This document shows positions 24,548-36,838 of a stretch of DNA of 64,000 nt, piece by piece. Source of the DNA: Clostridia bacterium (GTDB lineage Bacteria > Bacillota > Clostridia > Christensenellales > CAG-138). The DNA lies in NCBI GenBank assembly GCA_017514685.1, contig JAFWJN010000025.1, positions 31,251 to 95,250 of the forward strand, given 5' to 3'. The position numbers were made by a program, and so were the translations under genes. Within the stretch, counting starts at the first letter, position 1; every line of letters starts with the position of its first letter. A model generated the notes under the pieces. That model saw only the letters and a list, made by a program, of their open reading frames with translations. It was not told the origin of the DNA and did no database searches.

Positions 24548-25231
24548 TTACGAGATCAGGTCGCCCTGATGTGCGATCAGGGTTGCATCATAGATGCCGT
24601 CGACACGCAGGAACTTGTCGACAAAACCTGTTTCACTGGATTTGACGCGAAGCTCAACTGCAAGCTCGATACCTTCTCTCTGAACGGTCTTGGATTTGAC
24701 ACGCGCATAGGGAATCTGAGCAATCATGGACTTGACTGCCTTGGAAGCACGTTCTTCGTAGTGCAGGATCAGAAGGTAGGGCAGGGATGCTTTGCGCTTC
24801 GAGGAAGCCAGCAGAAGCATGAGAACTCCGATCAGAATCGTACCGACGACAGCCGCAAATACGAATCCGGCACCGAGCGCAATACCGACGCCGATTGCCC
24901 AGAACATAAAGACCGTATCGATTGGATCCTTGATCGCAGTACGGAAACGGACGATAGAAAGTGCGCCGACCATACCAAGAGACAGCTTCAGGTTGTTGGA
25001 CATAAACAGAATGACCATTGTGGAGACCATCGTCAGCATGACAAGGCTCATGTTGAAGGTTTTGCTGTAAACAACACCTGAAAAGGAAAGACGGTAGATC
25101 AGATAGATGAACATTCCGAGAACGAACGCCACGAGGACGCTGCCGATCAAAGGAACGACCTGATTCGTCTGAAAGTCGAACAGTTGCAGAAACGCTGCGC
25201 GAAGAGTGCTGAAGTAGCTAGTTGATTCCAT
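24548..25231 (-). CDS. DUF4956 membrane protein
   Basis: 227 residues. Three or four membrane segments fill residues 20-145, then a cytoplasmic alpha/beta tail of about 85 residues (YARVKSKTVQREGIELAVEL, FLRVDGIYDATLIAHQGD). The segment LGMVGALSIVRFRTAIKDP, with its charged RFR between helices, is the hallmark of the DUF4956 family. Members are uncharacterised. The tail resembles a small ferredoxin-like regulatory fold; that is a guess from its length and pattern. It is the last gene after cotH and the VTC gene, 50 bp downstream, and that grouping suggests a shared polyphosphate or surface-phosphorylation role. Confidence 0.88.
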   Translation of the reverse strand: MESTSYFSTLRAAFLQLFDFQTNQVVPLIGSVLVAFVLGMFIYLIYRLSFSGVVYSKTFNMSLVMLTMVSTMVILFMSNNLKLSLGMVGALSIVRFRTAIKDPIDTVFMFWAIGVGIALGAGFVFAAVVGTILIGVLMLLLASSKRKASLPYLLILHYEERASKAVKSMIAQIPYARVKSKTVQREGIELAVELRVKSSETGFVDKFLRVDGIYDATLIAHQGDLIS

Positions 25232-25281
25232 AATTCCTCCAATATAGTTGAAATAATTTCATTAAATGTTGGTTCTGTATG

Positions 25282-25998
25282 TTAACAGTCATATTGTCTG
25301 CAGAACAGATATTTACTTGCAGCGCTCCGCTGTGCGGCATTCAGCTGCAGCAGTTCCATGACATATTCCTCAAGATAGTCATTGAACTTCACTTCCAGGA
25401 TGCATTGACCGAGATACTCGGTAGCAGGGTAGGTGATGATGTTCGGATTAAACAGATCCGTGCTTCGCATGCCGGTTCGGATATTGCGGTCCAGAGTAAT
25501 ACGGACATCCTGCACAGGGAAGACGAATGGCTCACGGTCATAATCGACAATAACTTTCGGTCTGAGGTGATTTGTCACCATCTCTGCGTAAGCTTCCTTT
25601 GCAAAGGGTTCTTTGCGATGCAGAAGAAATCCATATGCTCCGGCACACAGAGCATTGCATTCCCGCTTGGAGATCGTCAGACTATGCTTCAGAATAAACT
25701 GCCCGCTTTTATGTTTGCGTTCCAGTTTGATGATGCTATCCGAAAGGTTATAGATTCGAATGCGCCATTTGTCACGGTATTCCACTCCGTCAACTTTCTC
25801 ACTTACGGCAGTATCGAACGGATCATCGAAGTAAAGACTGCGGATGAAGTACTCGCCGCCTGACTGTACGGCGTACGGATCAGGCTGAAGCACCGCTCTG
25901 AGCCGGATCGCCAGCAGAGCGGCATCTTCTTCGGAGATGACAAATTTCAATTCATGCCGGTATCCTTTTGAATTTTCTTTCAGCTTGAAAGGGGTCAT
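25282..25998 (-). CDS. VTC-domain protein (polyphosphate polymerase-like)
   Basis: 238 residues, a single VTC domain. The VTC fold is a tunnel of the CYTH/triphosphate-tunnel type that in yeast Vtc4 makes polyphosphate from ATP. The basic tunnel residues are present: Arg14, Glu16 and Lys18 in YRHELKF, Arg79 and Arg81 in KWRIRIYN, Lys91, Glu93, Arg94 and Lys95 in KLERKHKSG, Asp154 and Arg155 in VDYDREPFV, Arg171, and the metal-binding Glu202 with Lys204 in LEVKFND. There is no SPX domain or membrane helix; the DUF4956 protein next door could supply the membrane part. The start overlaps the cotH stop by four bases. Catalysis is likely but unproven. Confidence 0.9.
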   Translation of the reverse strand: MTPFKLKENSKGYRHELKFVISEEDAALLAIRLRAVLQPDPYAVQSGGEYFIRSLYFDDPFDTAVSEKVDGVEYRDKWRIRIYNLSDSIIKLERKHKSGQFILKHSLTISKRECNALCAGAYGFLLHRKEPFAKEAYAEMVTNHLRPKVIVDYDREPFVFPVQDVRITLDRNIRTGMRSTDLFNPNIITYPATEYLGQCILEVKFNDYLEEYVMELLQLNAAQRSAASKYLFCRQYDC

Positions 25999-28900
25999 AG
26001 TGAGCTTACCCTCCCGAACAGTTCAATCATTTTTGCGTCAGTCAGCTTATAGTTCGTATACTTGTTGATGTAATTCTGGCAGTAACGCAGGAAATAGTTC
26101 TGATAGTTATTCGCATAATTGCGGATGTTGTTGCAGTGAGAATTCCATCCTTTTACCGAAAGACCGATGAACGGTCTCCAGCGTTCAAGATCGTAGTTTT
26201 CCATCTCGAAACGGATGTTCTCCTGAAGTTCATCTACCTTTGAGACGATTTTTTCAGGCGTATATACGTTGTTGAAGAAATCGGCGCAGTACTTTAGGAA
26301 AATCTCGACGAACTGGTTGTTCTGAAGCAATGACCGGCCCAGCGTTGTATCGAATCCTCTGCCGGATCCATGTCCTGCCGGATCGAAATACTTCCAGAAG
26401 AAGTCTCTGCGGTAGCCGGAAGTGGTGTTGATGTTCGTGTTCGGATCTTCCCGGTTGAAAGCCCAGCAGAAATCGTAGGCGATCCATCTCCACTTGTTGT
26501 CCAGTTCGCTGCTCCGCCAGTATTTGATATTTCCGGAGTCAGTGTTGCCGACGATGATCTCAAACGCGCAATACTGTGCGAAGTTTTCCACATCGATCCG
26601 GTCGCAGACATACCGGTAATCGGAGTCGTTGGAAAGATTGTAGTTCTTGCTCTTGCAGAACTCAATCAGAGCCTGATAGTCTGCAAGACCGTCTCCTGCC
26701 ACAACACAGGCGCTGTTGTTGCCGTTCCCGACCAGAATATCGATTGTGGAAGGATCACTGATTCCGTAGTGCTGAGCCAGAAAGAACTTGCTGACCTTTT
26801 CCCTGAGATTATAGACGCCCCAGTATTGATCGTTCAGATATACGATGCACTGGACGTAAGCCTGATTCGCCATGTCGACATTATTGTCGTTGAGCAGTCC
26901 GAGAACCGTGATGTCGCGGATGCGGGACAGAGCGGAATCCTGACCGGATGCACGCAGAACCAGCGACTTATACTCCGTAAAAGGTCTGTTGTCAAAGAAC
27001 GGATATTCGAGCCAGGAAGGTCCGACGCCTTTGCGGGCAATCAGAGCAATTCCTTTTTGTCCCTTGTAACGGGAGAAAGCACCGAAGATTCGAATATTCA
27101 GATCAGCCTGATAGAGAACTTCCTTTGCGTTTTCGCTGCAGTAGGTAAATGTCGCGGGACGTTCCCACATCTTGCCGCTCATGTTGAAATTCGCCCAGCT
27201 TCCGACTTTTTCATTGCCGGAGATATACAGATCGCTTGGGGACCCTTTTCCGGTATAGTCCTCGCCTTTCACGTAAATGCCTTTTTTCGTATCAAACAGA
27301 TTTGCACTGTCCGTTACTAAGAAGACTACAGGAAGATTGGTCTCGTGCGAGTTATATGTGGGCGAGCTTCCGACAATGATATAAGTGTAAGACTTGGTAT
27401 CACTGGGATAATTGGCATTGCTTGGGGAGAAAGTCCTGACTCTCAGAACCGTATTGTCGGTAACTGAGATCGGACCGGAGACCCGTGTGGAATCTTTTGT
27501 CGGTATCGTCGTGTCCGTCGTATAGGTCGCAACCAGTCCGTCCGGGACTTTGATGCTGACGGTCTGAGCGGAGGTATAGATTCCGCTTGGGAGATCCGCT
27601 TCCGCCGCTTCACAGTACAGCCCGAATCCGGAAGCAGGATTCGGCGCGCCTTCCGTCGGAGTATCGAACAGGACCCAGTCACCTTTCTGATCACGTCCGT
27701 AGGAAATGCAGGAATGACACTCGGGAACTGTGACACGATCGATCATAGTGCCGTCCGGCTGGAACAGGCAGATCGTTTCGCCGCTGGAGCTGATATCAAA
27801 ACTCAGCTGATAACGAAGCTGGCTTTCGGTAGCTTTTGTCTGACCGGCACGCGGGAGACTTCCGTCCAGCTGGAGGGCGAGATATCCTTTTGCGGCGATA
27901 CTCGTTCCGTTAGGAAAAACCCATTTATACGGTTCGGTATAATCATCCGTCACCGAATAACCTCCGAGATCCACCGGGTAATCGGCGCTGTTGTAGATTT
28001 CGATCCAGCTGCCGAGATCGGCATCAAACGGTCGGTCGCTCTTTGTGGAAGAACTGTATTTGTATTCGATGTAGTAACCGTTGACCAGAACTTCACTGAA
28101 CATGATGTCGTGAATGCCCATCTCACCGTTCTCAGCCTTATCAAAGAGCGTATAGCCCGATTCCGTATTCGGATAGCCGGGGGTGATGCGGTCAGTCGGC
28201 GTAAATTCAGAAGTAGGATCAAAAGAGCCGTTCGGGAATGCACGGGCCATGGAATAGTTCTTGGTCTGCGCACCGAAATCGATCATATCGATGATCTTAT
28301 CATCTGCTGATGTCAGAATCAGAGTTTCGCCCCTGGATGAAAGACCGAAGTCGATACAGTGATAGCCTGCAACGGGAACCGTCGTGCTGTAGAGAAGCAG
28401 GAATTCATTGGGCTGGATCACAATACCGTCAAACGTATATTTTTTCGGCTTGCTGATATCGTCGGACAGTCCGTATCCGGTCAGATCCACAGGAGAGTTG
28501 CTGCTGTTGTAAAGCTCGATCCAGTCACAGTAGGTTCCGTCCGGACCTTTGTGCGCGGTGCTGTTGCTGGCCATGAATTCGCTGATGCGAACTGCGCTGT
28601 AGGCAAGCGTTTCTGCAGTGCCGATGGACGGATCGACCATTTTGGTCTTTTCATACGCGGCGATGCCCATTTCCGTATTCGGATACCCGGGGGAAGGAGC
28701 TTTGTTTGACCATGTGCCTGTCGCAGAATCATAGCAGTACGCAAGTCCGGAATAAGTTTCTGCAAGGGAAACTGTCGCGATGTTGACACCGCCACCGTCT
28801 GTGAAGCGGAGTACATCATCCTTGGAAAGAGCGAAATCTGCAACATTGGAGAGTCCGGTCGCTGAGCCGGAGCACCAGATAACAAGATACTCATTTGGCT

Positions 28901-29219
28901 TCAGGATGGTTCCTTCCGGGAAGACCCAGACGCTGACCTCATCATCAGATAATCCGTAGCCGGAGATATTGACAGTATCTGTTCCCGTGTTATACAGCTC
29001 TACATAATCGCTGTATGTTCCCATGGGATCGCGCACAGCCTGCTTGTTGCTGGCAAGGATCTCACTGATAATGACGGGGGAGCGTGCCTGCACGTTTGTA
29101 TTCTGACGCACGGATTTACCAGCACAATTCAGGATCAGAGAAATGGCAAGCAAAATCACCAAAAGCACGCCGAGCCCGATTGCGAGAATCTCCAGTTTTC
29201 TTTTCTGTTTATTATTCAT
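25995..29219 (-). CDS. CotH-type protein kinase with three lamin-tail domains
   Basis: 1074 residues. Membrane anchor (about 8-28), three lamin-tail domains (about 45-165, 205-340 and 370-500; each has an ISEILASN- or SEVL-like opening and a YVELYN/WIELYN/WIEIYN core with SGYGLSDD-like turns), a chitobiase-C-like beta domain (about 545-630), then a CotH kinase domain (about 635-1060). The kinase region keeps VGNTDSGNIKYWR and WIAYDFCWAFNRED, which hold the Asp residues of the CotH active site. Spore-coat CotH phosphorylates coat proteins; this exported, repeat-decorated form probably acts on surface proteins. The stop overlaps the VTC gene start. First gene of the operon. Confidence 0.9.
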   Translation of the reverse strand: MNNKQKRKLEILAIGLGVLLVILLAISLILNCAGKSVRQNTNVQARSPVIISEILASNKQAVRDPMGTYSDYVELYNTGTDTVNISGYGLSDDEVSVWVFPEGTILKPNEYLVIWCSGSATGLSNVADFALSKDDVLRFTDGGGVNIATVSLAETYSGLAYCYDSATGTWSNKAPSPGYPNTEMGIAAYEKTKMVDPSIGTAETLAYSAVRISEFMASNSTAHKGPDGTYCDWIELYNSSNSPVDLTGYGLSDDISKPKKYTFDGIVIQPNEFLLLYSTTVPVAGYHCIDFGLSSRGETLILTSADDKIIDMIDFGAQTKNYSMARAFPNGSFDPTSEFTPTDRITPGYPNTESGYTLFDKAENGEMGIHDIMFSEVLVNGYYIEYKYSSSTKSDRPFDADLGSWIEIYNSADYPVDLGGYSVTDDYTEPYKWVFPNGTSIAAKGYLALQLDGSLPRAGQTKATESQLRYQLSFDISSSGETICLFQPDGTMIDRVTVPECHSCISYGRDQKGDWVLFDTPTEGAPNPASGFGLYCEAAEADLPSGIYTSAQTVSIKVPDGLVATYTTDTTIPTKDSTRVSGPISVTDNTVLRVRTFSPSNANYPSDTKSYTYIIVGSSPTYNSHETNLPVVFLVTDSANLFDTKKGIYVKGEDYTGKGSPSDLYISGNEKVGSWANFNMSGKMWERPATFTYCSENAKEVLYQADLNIRIFGAFSRYKGQKGIALIARKGVGPSWLEYPFFDNRPFTEYKSLVLRASGQDSALSRIRDITVLGLLNDNNVDMANQAYVQCIVYLNDQYWGVYNLREKVSKFFLAQHYGISDPSTIDILVGNGNNSACVVAGDGLADYQALIEFCKSKNYNLSNDSDYRYVCDRIDVENFAQYCAFEIIVGNTDSGNIKYWRSSELDNKWRWIAYDFCWAFNREDPNTNINTTSGYRRDFFWKYFDPAGHGSGRGFDTTLGRSLLQNNQFVEIFLKYCADFFNNVYTPEKIVSKVDELQENIRFEMENYDLERWRPFIGLSVKGWNSHCNNIRNYANNYQNYFLRYCQNYINKYTNYKLTDAKMIELFGRVSSL

Positions 29220-29316
29220 TGATTAAAACCCTTCGAGTTGAAAATGCTTTCACAGTTATTCATCATAACATATTTTCCTGGGAAAGAATAGCATGGATAT
29301 GATAAATTAACACTTT

Positions 29317-30654
29317 TTATGCTTTTTTGACACATATATCCCGGGCAATCCGGAGAAGTTTGTCAGGTCGGTTGTCACCGGGATGACAGACACAGTGGAG
29401 AAGCAGCTTTTCCTTTAGTTTTGCAACCTCCGGAGAAGGTGGAAGATCCAGCGCATCCATCAGTTCGCGGCCGGTAAGAGCCAGATCATCGGAAGACCAC
29501 GGACATTCTTTTTCCAGCATGTCAGCGTAAATTCTCCGCCATTTTTCAGCCCGGTAGCCATTCCGGATACCGCTTCCGTTCACATCCGCTTCCCTCAATC
29601 CGATTAAATCTTCAACACCTTGTTTTCCAATCGAGACGAAACGCTTTTTCACAGTGTCTTCACGTGCATTCTCATCCAGATCAAACATGTGCCAGCGGAC
29701 GGCTGAATGGACTCTTCGGATGACAGCGTTGGGATAGACGAGTCTTTTCATCACATTATCTGATATTGCTGCGCCGATCTCCGGATGCCGATAGTAGTTG
29801 CCATCCCGCTCCAGTGCCGCCGGTTTGCCGATATCATGTAGCAGTCCCATCAGGCGCAGCTCAACAGAGAACGGCGCTTGTTCACAGGTATGGAACAGAT
29901 GGCGTAGCACATCGTGACGATGGTAATCTGCCCGCTGAGCAAGACCGTCACAGGCACGAAGTTCCGGAATCACGAGAAAGAGAGCCTGCAGTTCAGTCAG
30001 CATCTCAAGCGCGCGGACAACATCCTTGAGAAGGAGAATCCGGTCTAGTTCTTCCCGCTTACGCTCCCAAGCGATGTCTTCCAGCAGATTAACGTGCTCT
30101 TTCGCAGCGGAAAAGGTGCCGGGATCCACATCAAAGCCTGTTGAAACAGCAAATCTGACAAGACGAAGAATCCGAAGTCCGTCATCTTTCAGAATCAGGG
30201 AGGGGTCATCCGTTGTTGTGCGGATCAGACGGTTTTTTATATCCGTCAGACCGTTGCAGGGATCTTCAAACTGCCCCGTTACGACATTCTGATAGATTGC
30301 GTTGATTGAAAAATCACGCCGTCTTGCATCCAGTTCCAAAGATTCTGTGAAAGAAATCGTTTCAGGTGAATGATTTCCGCCGGACGGATAGGATTCTGTG
30401 CGGAATGTAGTATGTTCATATTTGATTCCGTCGATACAGAGAAGAACGGTTCCGAGCCGCTGGTTGACGAGAGGACAGGGAAAGCCGTGTTCTTTTGCTA
30501 AAGTCTGCATTGTTTCCGGCGTAATAGCGCTGCAGAGATCAATATCGTGCGACTGTTTTCCCAAAAGAGAATCACGCACACAGCCGCCGACCGCATAAAG
30601 CGGGGACGGCAGCTGTGATGCAAAATGGATTAGTCTTTCAGGATAATTGCTCAT
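29317..30654 (-). CDS. cca: CCA-adding tRNA nucleotidyltransferase (poly(A) polymerase family) with HD domain
   Basis: 445 residues. The head domain has [13 protein letters not shown] and HDIDLCSA, the class II nucleotidyltransferase motif with the two metal-binding Asp. [13 protein letters not shown] and the neck follow, then an HD domain ([14 protein letters not shown]). It adds or repairs the 3'-terminal CCA of tRNA. HD-containing members can also have phosphatase activity. The ATG overlaps the gyrA stop by four bases, so it is the last gene of the recF-gyr operon. An A-adding-only role cannot be ruled out from sequence, but no second family member is in the window. Confidence 0.93.
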   Translation of the reverse strand: MSNYPERLIHFASQLPSPLYAVGGCVRDSLLGKQSHDIDLCSAITPETMQTLAKEHGFPCPLVNQRLGTVLLCIDGIKYEHTTFRTESYPSGGNHSPETISFTESLELDARRRDFSINAIYQNVVTGQFEDPCNGLTDIKNRLIRTTTDDPSLILKDDGLRILRLVRFAVSTGFDVDPGTFSAAKEHVNLLEDIAWERKREELDRILLLKDVVRALEMLTELQALFLVIPELRACDGLAQRADYHRHDVLRHLFHTCEQAPFSVELRLMGLLHDIGKPAALERDGNYYRHPEIGAAISDNVMKRLVYPNAVIRRVHSAVRWHMFDLDENAREDTVKKRFVSIGKQGVEDLIGLREADVNGSGIRNGYRAEKWRRIYADMLEKECPWSSDDLALTGRELMDALDLPPSPEVAKLKEKLLLHCVCHPGDNRPDKLLRIARDICVKKA

Positions 30655-33185
30655 TCTTCTGTGGTTTGATCTGCTTCACCCGTTGAAGACTCGGCAGGTG
30701 AATCGACGGTCTCCGGCACGGCTTCGATAGAAGCAACCGGATCGGAATCTTCGTTTTCTTCCGTAATTTCCTGATGCGGGAGCAGAGCAACGCATGCAAC
30801 GATATTTTCATCACCGATCTGCATGAGCCTTACGCCCTGGGTATTTCTTCCGATAACGGAGATCTGCTCGACCGGGGTGCGGAGGAGAATTCCGTCGTCG
30901 CGGACAAGGAGGACATCTTCGCCTGCTTCCGTCATACGGAGAGCAGCAAGTCCGCCGGTTTTTTCAGTAGCCTTCATGGCCAGGATGCCCTTGCCGCCAC
31001 GGCCCTGGATGGTATACTGATCTTCCGGAGTGCGCTTGCCGAGACCTTTTTCGGTGACAGTCAGAAGCATTCCGCCCTTGATAATCTTGACCATATCGAT
31101 CAACACATCATCTTCCGTCAGATTAATTCCGCGGACACCCATGCCGCCTCTTCCAGTTGCGCGTACATCGGCTTCACGGAAGCGGATGCACTTGCCGAGG
31201 CGGGACGCCATGATGAATTCGTCGTCTCCGCTGCTCATCTCACAGGAGATCAGCTCATCGCCTTCACGGATCGTCTGCATCAGAAGCCCGCCTTTGCGGA
31301 TGTTGGAGCAATCTGAGATACGCGTCTTCTTGATCAGACCTTTGCGCGTAGCGGTGACATAGTAGCCGGTCTCTTCAACTTCACGGGGTACAACGAACAT
31401 CGCGGTGACCTTTTCACCGGTTTGCAGCTGCAGGAAATTGACAACGGGGATTCCTTTTGAGGTACGGCTTGCTTCGGGGATTGCATAGCACTTAATGCGG
31501 TATACGCGTCCGAAGTTGGTAAAGAACATGATTGGAGCGTGTGTGCTTGAAACAAGCATACGTTCCACATAATCTTCATCACGTGTTGCCTGGCCTTTTA
31601 CGCCTTTGCCACCGCGGTTCTGTGCGCGGAATGCATCGGTCGATGTACGCTTGATATAACCGAAGTGCGTCATAGTAACGGTCATCTGCTCTTCCTGAAT
31701 GATGTCATCCAGTTCGATATCGTCCGGCATGGGCGCGATTTCCGTACGGCGGGGATCGCTGCAGCGGGCTTTGACATCGAGAGCCTCTTCTTTGATGACT
31801 TCCATCAGCCGGAACTCATTCGCGAGGATTTCTTCCAGATAGGCAACGCGTTCCCGCAACTGCCGGTCTTCCTCGATCAGCTTGTCGCGTTCGAGACCGG
31901 TCAGACGCTGCAGACGCATATCGAGGATCGCCTGAGCCTGACGCTCGGAAAAACCGAAGCGCTCACAGAGACGTTCCTTCGCAACAGCCGCGTTTTCGCT
32001 TCCGCGGATGATCCTAATGACTTCATCAATATGATCCAGCGCCTTTAACAGACCTTCGATGATATGAAGGCGTTCCTTTGCACGGTTCAGATCGAATCTG
32101 GTACGGCGGGTCACAACTTCCTTCTGATGTTCCAGATAATAGTAGAGGATCTGTTTGAGCGTCAGGATTTTCGGCTCGCCGTCTACAAGAGCCAGATTAA
32201 TCACGCCGAACGTGGTCTGCATGTCGGTGTGCTTATAAAGATTGTTCAGAACAACACTCGCGTTGATGTCCTTCTTCAGTTCAATGACGATACGGGTTCC
32301 GTTGCGGTCCGTTTCATCACGCAAATCGGAAATACCCTCGATTCTCTTTTCATGAACCAGCTCAGCAATCCGCTGAACGAGAGACGCCTTATTGACCTGA
32401 TAAGGAATCTCGGTCACAATGATGCGGCTCTTGGACGCGCTCATCTGCTCAATTTCCGTACGGGCACGGACATAGATTTTGCCGCGACCTGTGCGATATG
32501 CCTGCGCGATTCCGATTTTCCCGAGGATAATTCCGCCGGTCGGAAAATCAGGACCGGGGATATAGGTCATCAGCTCATCGTTGGTGATGTCCGGGTTGTC
32601 GATCAGCGCAATCAGGCCGTCGATTGTTTCACCCAGATTATGAGGAGGCATATTGGTCGCCATACCGACCGCGATACCGTTGCTGCCGTTGACCAGCAGA
32701 TTCGGGAAGCGGGCGGGGAGGACAACCGGTTCCTGCTGTGTGCCGTCGAAGTTCGGCTGGAAATCCACCGTATCTTTGTCGATGTCACGCATCAGTTCCA
32801 TAGCCATTTTGCTCAGACGGGCTTCTGTATAACGCATGGCGGCAGCGCTATCACCGTCAACAGAACCGAAGTTGCCCTGTCCTTCAACGAGCGGATAGCG
32901 TGTGTTGAAATCCTGCGCAAGACGCACCATTGCATCATATACGGAACTGTCACCATGGGGATGATAACGGCCCATGCAGTCCCCGACGATACGCGCACTC
33001 TTACGAGTGGGTTTGTCGGGAGTGACGCCGAGTTCCTCCATCGTGTGCATGATGCGGCGGTGAACAGGCTTCATGCCATCCCTGACATCGGGAAGAGCAC
33101 GGCTTGTAATAACCGACATCGCATAGGCGATGAAGCTTTTTTGCATTTCATGTTCCAGATTGATCGGACGAATTTTCTCGCTCAT
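30651..33185 (-). CDS. gyrA: DNA gyrase subunit A
   Basis: 844 residues, full length. The subunit cuts and rejoins DNA during negative supercoiling. Catalytic Tyr119 lies in [14 protein letters not shown]. The quinolone-resistance region reads [15 protein letters not shown], with Ser80 and Asp84 at the two main resistance positions, the usual sensitive residues. The GyrA box QNRGGKG, needed for DNA wrapping, starts the C-terminal beta-pinwheel. The tail is acidic (ENEDSDP ... TTEE). It follows gyrB by 11 bp, with AGGTGA as ribosome site. Confidence 0.98.
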   Translation of the reverse strand: MSEKIRPINLEHEMQKSFIAYAMSVITSRALPDVRDGMKPVHRRIMHTMEELGVTPDKPTRKSARIVGDCMGRYHPHGDSSVYDAMVRLAQDFNTRYPLVEGQGNFGSVDGDSAAAMRYTEARLSKMAMELMRDIDKDTVDFQPNFDGTQQEPVVLPARFPNLLVNGSNGIAVGMATNMPPHNLGETIDGLIALIDNPDITNDELMTYIPGPDFPTGGIILGKIGIAQAYRTGRGKIYVRARTEIEQMSASKSRIIVTEIPYQVNKASLVQRIAELVHEKRIEGISDLRDETDRNGTRIVIELKKDINASVVLNNLYKHTDMQTTFGVINLALVDGEPKILTLKQILYYYLEHQKEVVTRRTRFDLNRAKERLHIIEGLLKALDHIDEVIRIIRGSENAAVAKERLCERFGFSERQAQAILDMRLQRLTGLERDKLIEEDRQLRERVAYLEEILANEFRLMEVIKEEALDVKARCSDPRRTEIAPMPDDIELDDIIQEEQMTVTMTHFGYIKRTSTDAFRAQNRGGKGVKGQATRDEDYVERMLVSSTHAPIMFFTNFGRVYRIKCYAIPEASRTSKGIPVVNFLQLQTGEKVTAMFVVPREVEETGYYVTATRKGLIKKTRISDCSNIRKGGLLMQTIREGDELISCEMSSGDDEFIMASRLGKCIRFREADVRATGRGGMGVRGINLTEDDVLIDMVKIIKGGMLLTVTEKGLGKRTPEDQYTIQGRGGKGILAMKATEKTGGLAALRMTEAGEDVLLVRDDGILLRTPVEQISVIGRNTQGVRLMQIGDENIVACVALLPHQEITEENEDSDPVASIEAVPETVDSPAESSTGEADQTTEE

Positions 33186-33196
33186 GTTTCACCTCA

Positions 33197-35182
<1,986 letters not shown>

Positions 35183-35192
35183 TTAAAACAAA

Positions 35193-35441
35193 TTATTGCC
35201 GAAGTTCTTCAATCCGTTCTTTGAGCGTGCGGATCGCTGTAGAAGCGGCATAAACATAGGTCTGGTCGTCGCGGACACAGACAACATAGGACTTTGGCGT
35301 GCCGTACGAAGGGTAGTAGCGACCGGCTTCGGCACAGCTGTGAATCAGGCGGTCTGTTTCCGCTGGAACATTGTCCGCGGGAACAATCGCCACAATGGAC
35401 GCGCTTGGAACAAAACGGTTTTCTCCGATATGAAGAAGCAT
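35193..35441 (-). CDS. remB: DUF370 protein, RemB/YaaB-like
   Basis: 82 residues. MLLHIGENRFVPSASIVAIV and the C-terminal TAIRTLKERIEEL are typical of DUF370 (extracellular matrix regulator RemA/RemB). In Bacillus yaaB (remB) occupies the same place between recF and gyrB, so order and sequence agree. RemA is a DNA-binding ring protein; RemB's role is less clear. It begins three bases after the recF stop. Confidence 0.9.
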   Translation of the reverse strand: MLLHIGENRFVPSASIVAIVPADNVPAETDRLIHSCAEAGRYYPSYGTPKSYVVCVRDDQTYVYAASTAIRTLKERIEELRQ

Positions 35442-35444
35442 CCT

Positions 35445-36539
35445 TTAAACCTCCGATACCATTCCGTTTTCAACATGCCAGACCTGCATGGACAGTTCTT
35501 CGATGGAAGCAAACTCCTCAAGATGCGTACATGTCACAAATGACTGACAGTCCGAAACAACTTCCAGAAGCCTTGCCTGACGATCGGCATCCAATTCGGA
35601 AAATACATCATCCAGAAGAAGAACAGGCCGTTCACCGCGACTTTTGCGGATCAGCTCGATTTCCGACAGTTTCAGCGAGAGAGCAGTGGTGCGCTGCTGC
35701 CCCTGGGAACCGTATATCCGTACGTCCCGGCCGTTCAGCTGAAGAACAAGATCATCGCGGTGAGGACCCACGGAAGTATAGCCCCGGAAAATGTCTCGCT
35801 CAAGTCGCTCAGTCAGCTGCTCCTGAAGCGTTTCCATGAGACGGTCGGGATTTGCAACAGGGACGGATGGCTGGTAAACAACTTCGAGATGTTCCTTTCC
35901 GTCACTCATTCGAAGATGCAGATCGCGCGCAAGAAGAGAAAGCTCTTCGATGAACTGGGAACGGTCTAGAATAATACGGCTGCCTAGCTTGGCAAGCTGT
36001 TCGTCCCAAAGTTCGATCATATCGTAGCGAAGAGGATCTTCCTTGAGAAGAAGGTTTCTGTTTTTCAGCGCAGCGTTGTACTGCTGAAGATTGAAATAGT
36101 ACGCAGGCTTGAGCTGACTGAGTTCCATGTCCAGAAAACGCCGCCGTTCCGCCGGACCTTCCTTGACAAGCTGAAGGTCTTCAGGAGAAAACATAACGAC
36201 ATTCAAACAGCCCATCAGTTCACCGGAACGGGCAATCAGCGATTCATCCAGATAAATCTTCTTCCGATCATCTTCGAAAAGTTCAATCCGGATGGAACGG
36301 GAACCACCCCGCGTTTCCAGAAACAGACGCACACTTCCAAATGGCTCGCGTTCCTGAAGGAGTTCCGCGTCTCGCGGCGTTCGGTGACTGCGACCGAGAG
36401 CGCACAGAAAAATCGATTCGAGTATATTGGTTTTTCCGGCAGCATTCAGTCCTTCAAACACATTCAGACCGGAAGCAGGCGCCAGGTCGAGCATATCGTA
36501 ATTTCGATAATGCTTCAGCTGCAGTTGTTTGATCCGCAA
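35445..36539 (-). CDS. recF: DNA repair protein RecF
   Basis: 364 residues, an SMC-like ATPase that loads RecA at DNA gaps with RecO and RecR. Walker A is FEGLNAAGKTNILESI, the signature is YGSQGQQRTTALSLKL and Walker B is RPVLLLDDVFSELD. The start is TTG at 36539 (MRIKQLQLKHYRNYD), nine bases after GGAGG, so an uncommon start codon is used. It is the first gene of the gyrase operon, behind the promoter at 36570-36598. The dnaA and dnaN genes that often precede it are absent; secA is divergent instead. Confidence 0.97.
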   Translation of the reverse strand: MRIKQLQLKHYRNYDMLDLAPASGLNVFEGLNAAGKTNILESIFLCALGRSHRTPRDAELLQEREPFGSVRLFLETRGGSRSIRIELFEDDRKKIYLDESLIARSGELMGCLNVVMFSPEDLQLVKEGPAERRRFLDMELSQLKPAYYFNLQQYNAALKNRNLLLKEDPLRYDMIELWDEQLAKLGSRIILDRSQFIEELSLLARDLHLRMSDGKEHLEVVYQPSVPVANPDRLMETLQEQLTERLERDIFRGYTSVGPHRDDLVLQLNGRDVRIYGSQGQQRTTALSLKLSEIELIRKSRGERPVLLLDDVFSELDADRQARLLEVVSDCQSFVTCTHLEEFASIEELSMQVWHVENGMVSEV

Positions 36540-36569
36540 GGTCGGATACCTCCACTTTGATTCTTTTGA

Positions 36570-36598
36570 ATTATATCACTGTTCCGGGGTGATGTAAA
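36570..36598 (-). promoter_or_regulatory. Promoter of recF-remB-gyrB-gyrA-cca
   Basis: Minus strand TTTACA (36598-36593), 17-bp spacer, TATAAT (36575-36570). About 30 bp before the recF TTG. Confidence 0.75.
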
Positions 36599-36797
36599 TA
36601 ATAATATAGAAGAAACTCCCGATTTTGCATATTTGTTACATGAATTTTGCATAGATAATTCAATTGAAAATCATGCAAACAAACGTAATAAATTGCGAAA
36701 CGATTAATCGATATAATGAAGAAGTTCGGCGATGATAAAATGCCATGATTCGTTTTCTTCCCTGTCACATTTCAGTCTTTTCGAAAAGAAAAAACTA

Positions 36798-36806
36798 TGG
36801 TATACT
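36798..36806 (+). promoter_or_regulatory. Extended -10 promoter element of secA
   Basis: TGGTATACT (TGn plus TATACT), 32 bp before the secA start; the -35 is weak. The 36540-36838 stretch between recF and secA is A+T rich and otherwise holds only these two divergent promoters. I saw no cluster of TTATCCACA-like DnaA boxes in it. Confidence 0.6.
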
Positions 36807-36838
36807 TAACCGTAATATAAAATGACAGGAGTATGGTC

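Noticed and set aside
36540-36838. Replication origin
   Set aside because: A+T-rich gap beside recF and gyr genes, but no cluster of DnaA boxes was found; two divergent promoters explain it.
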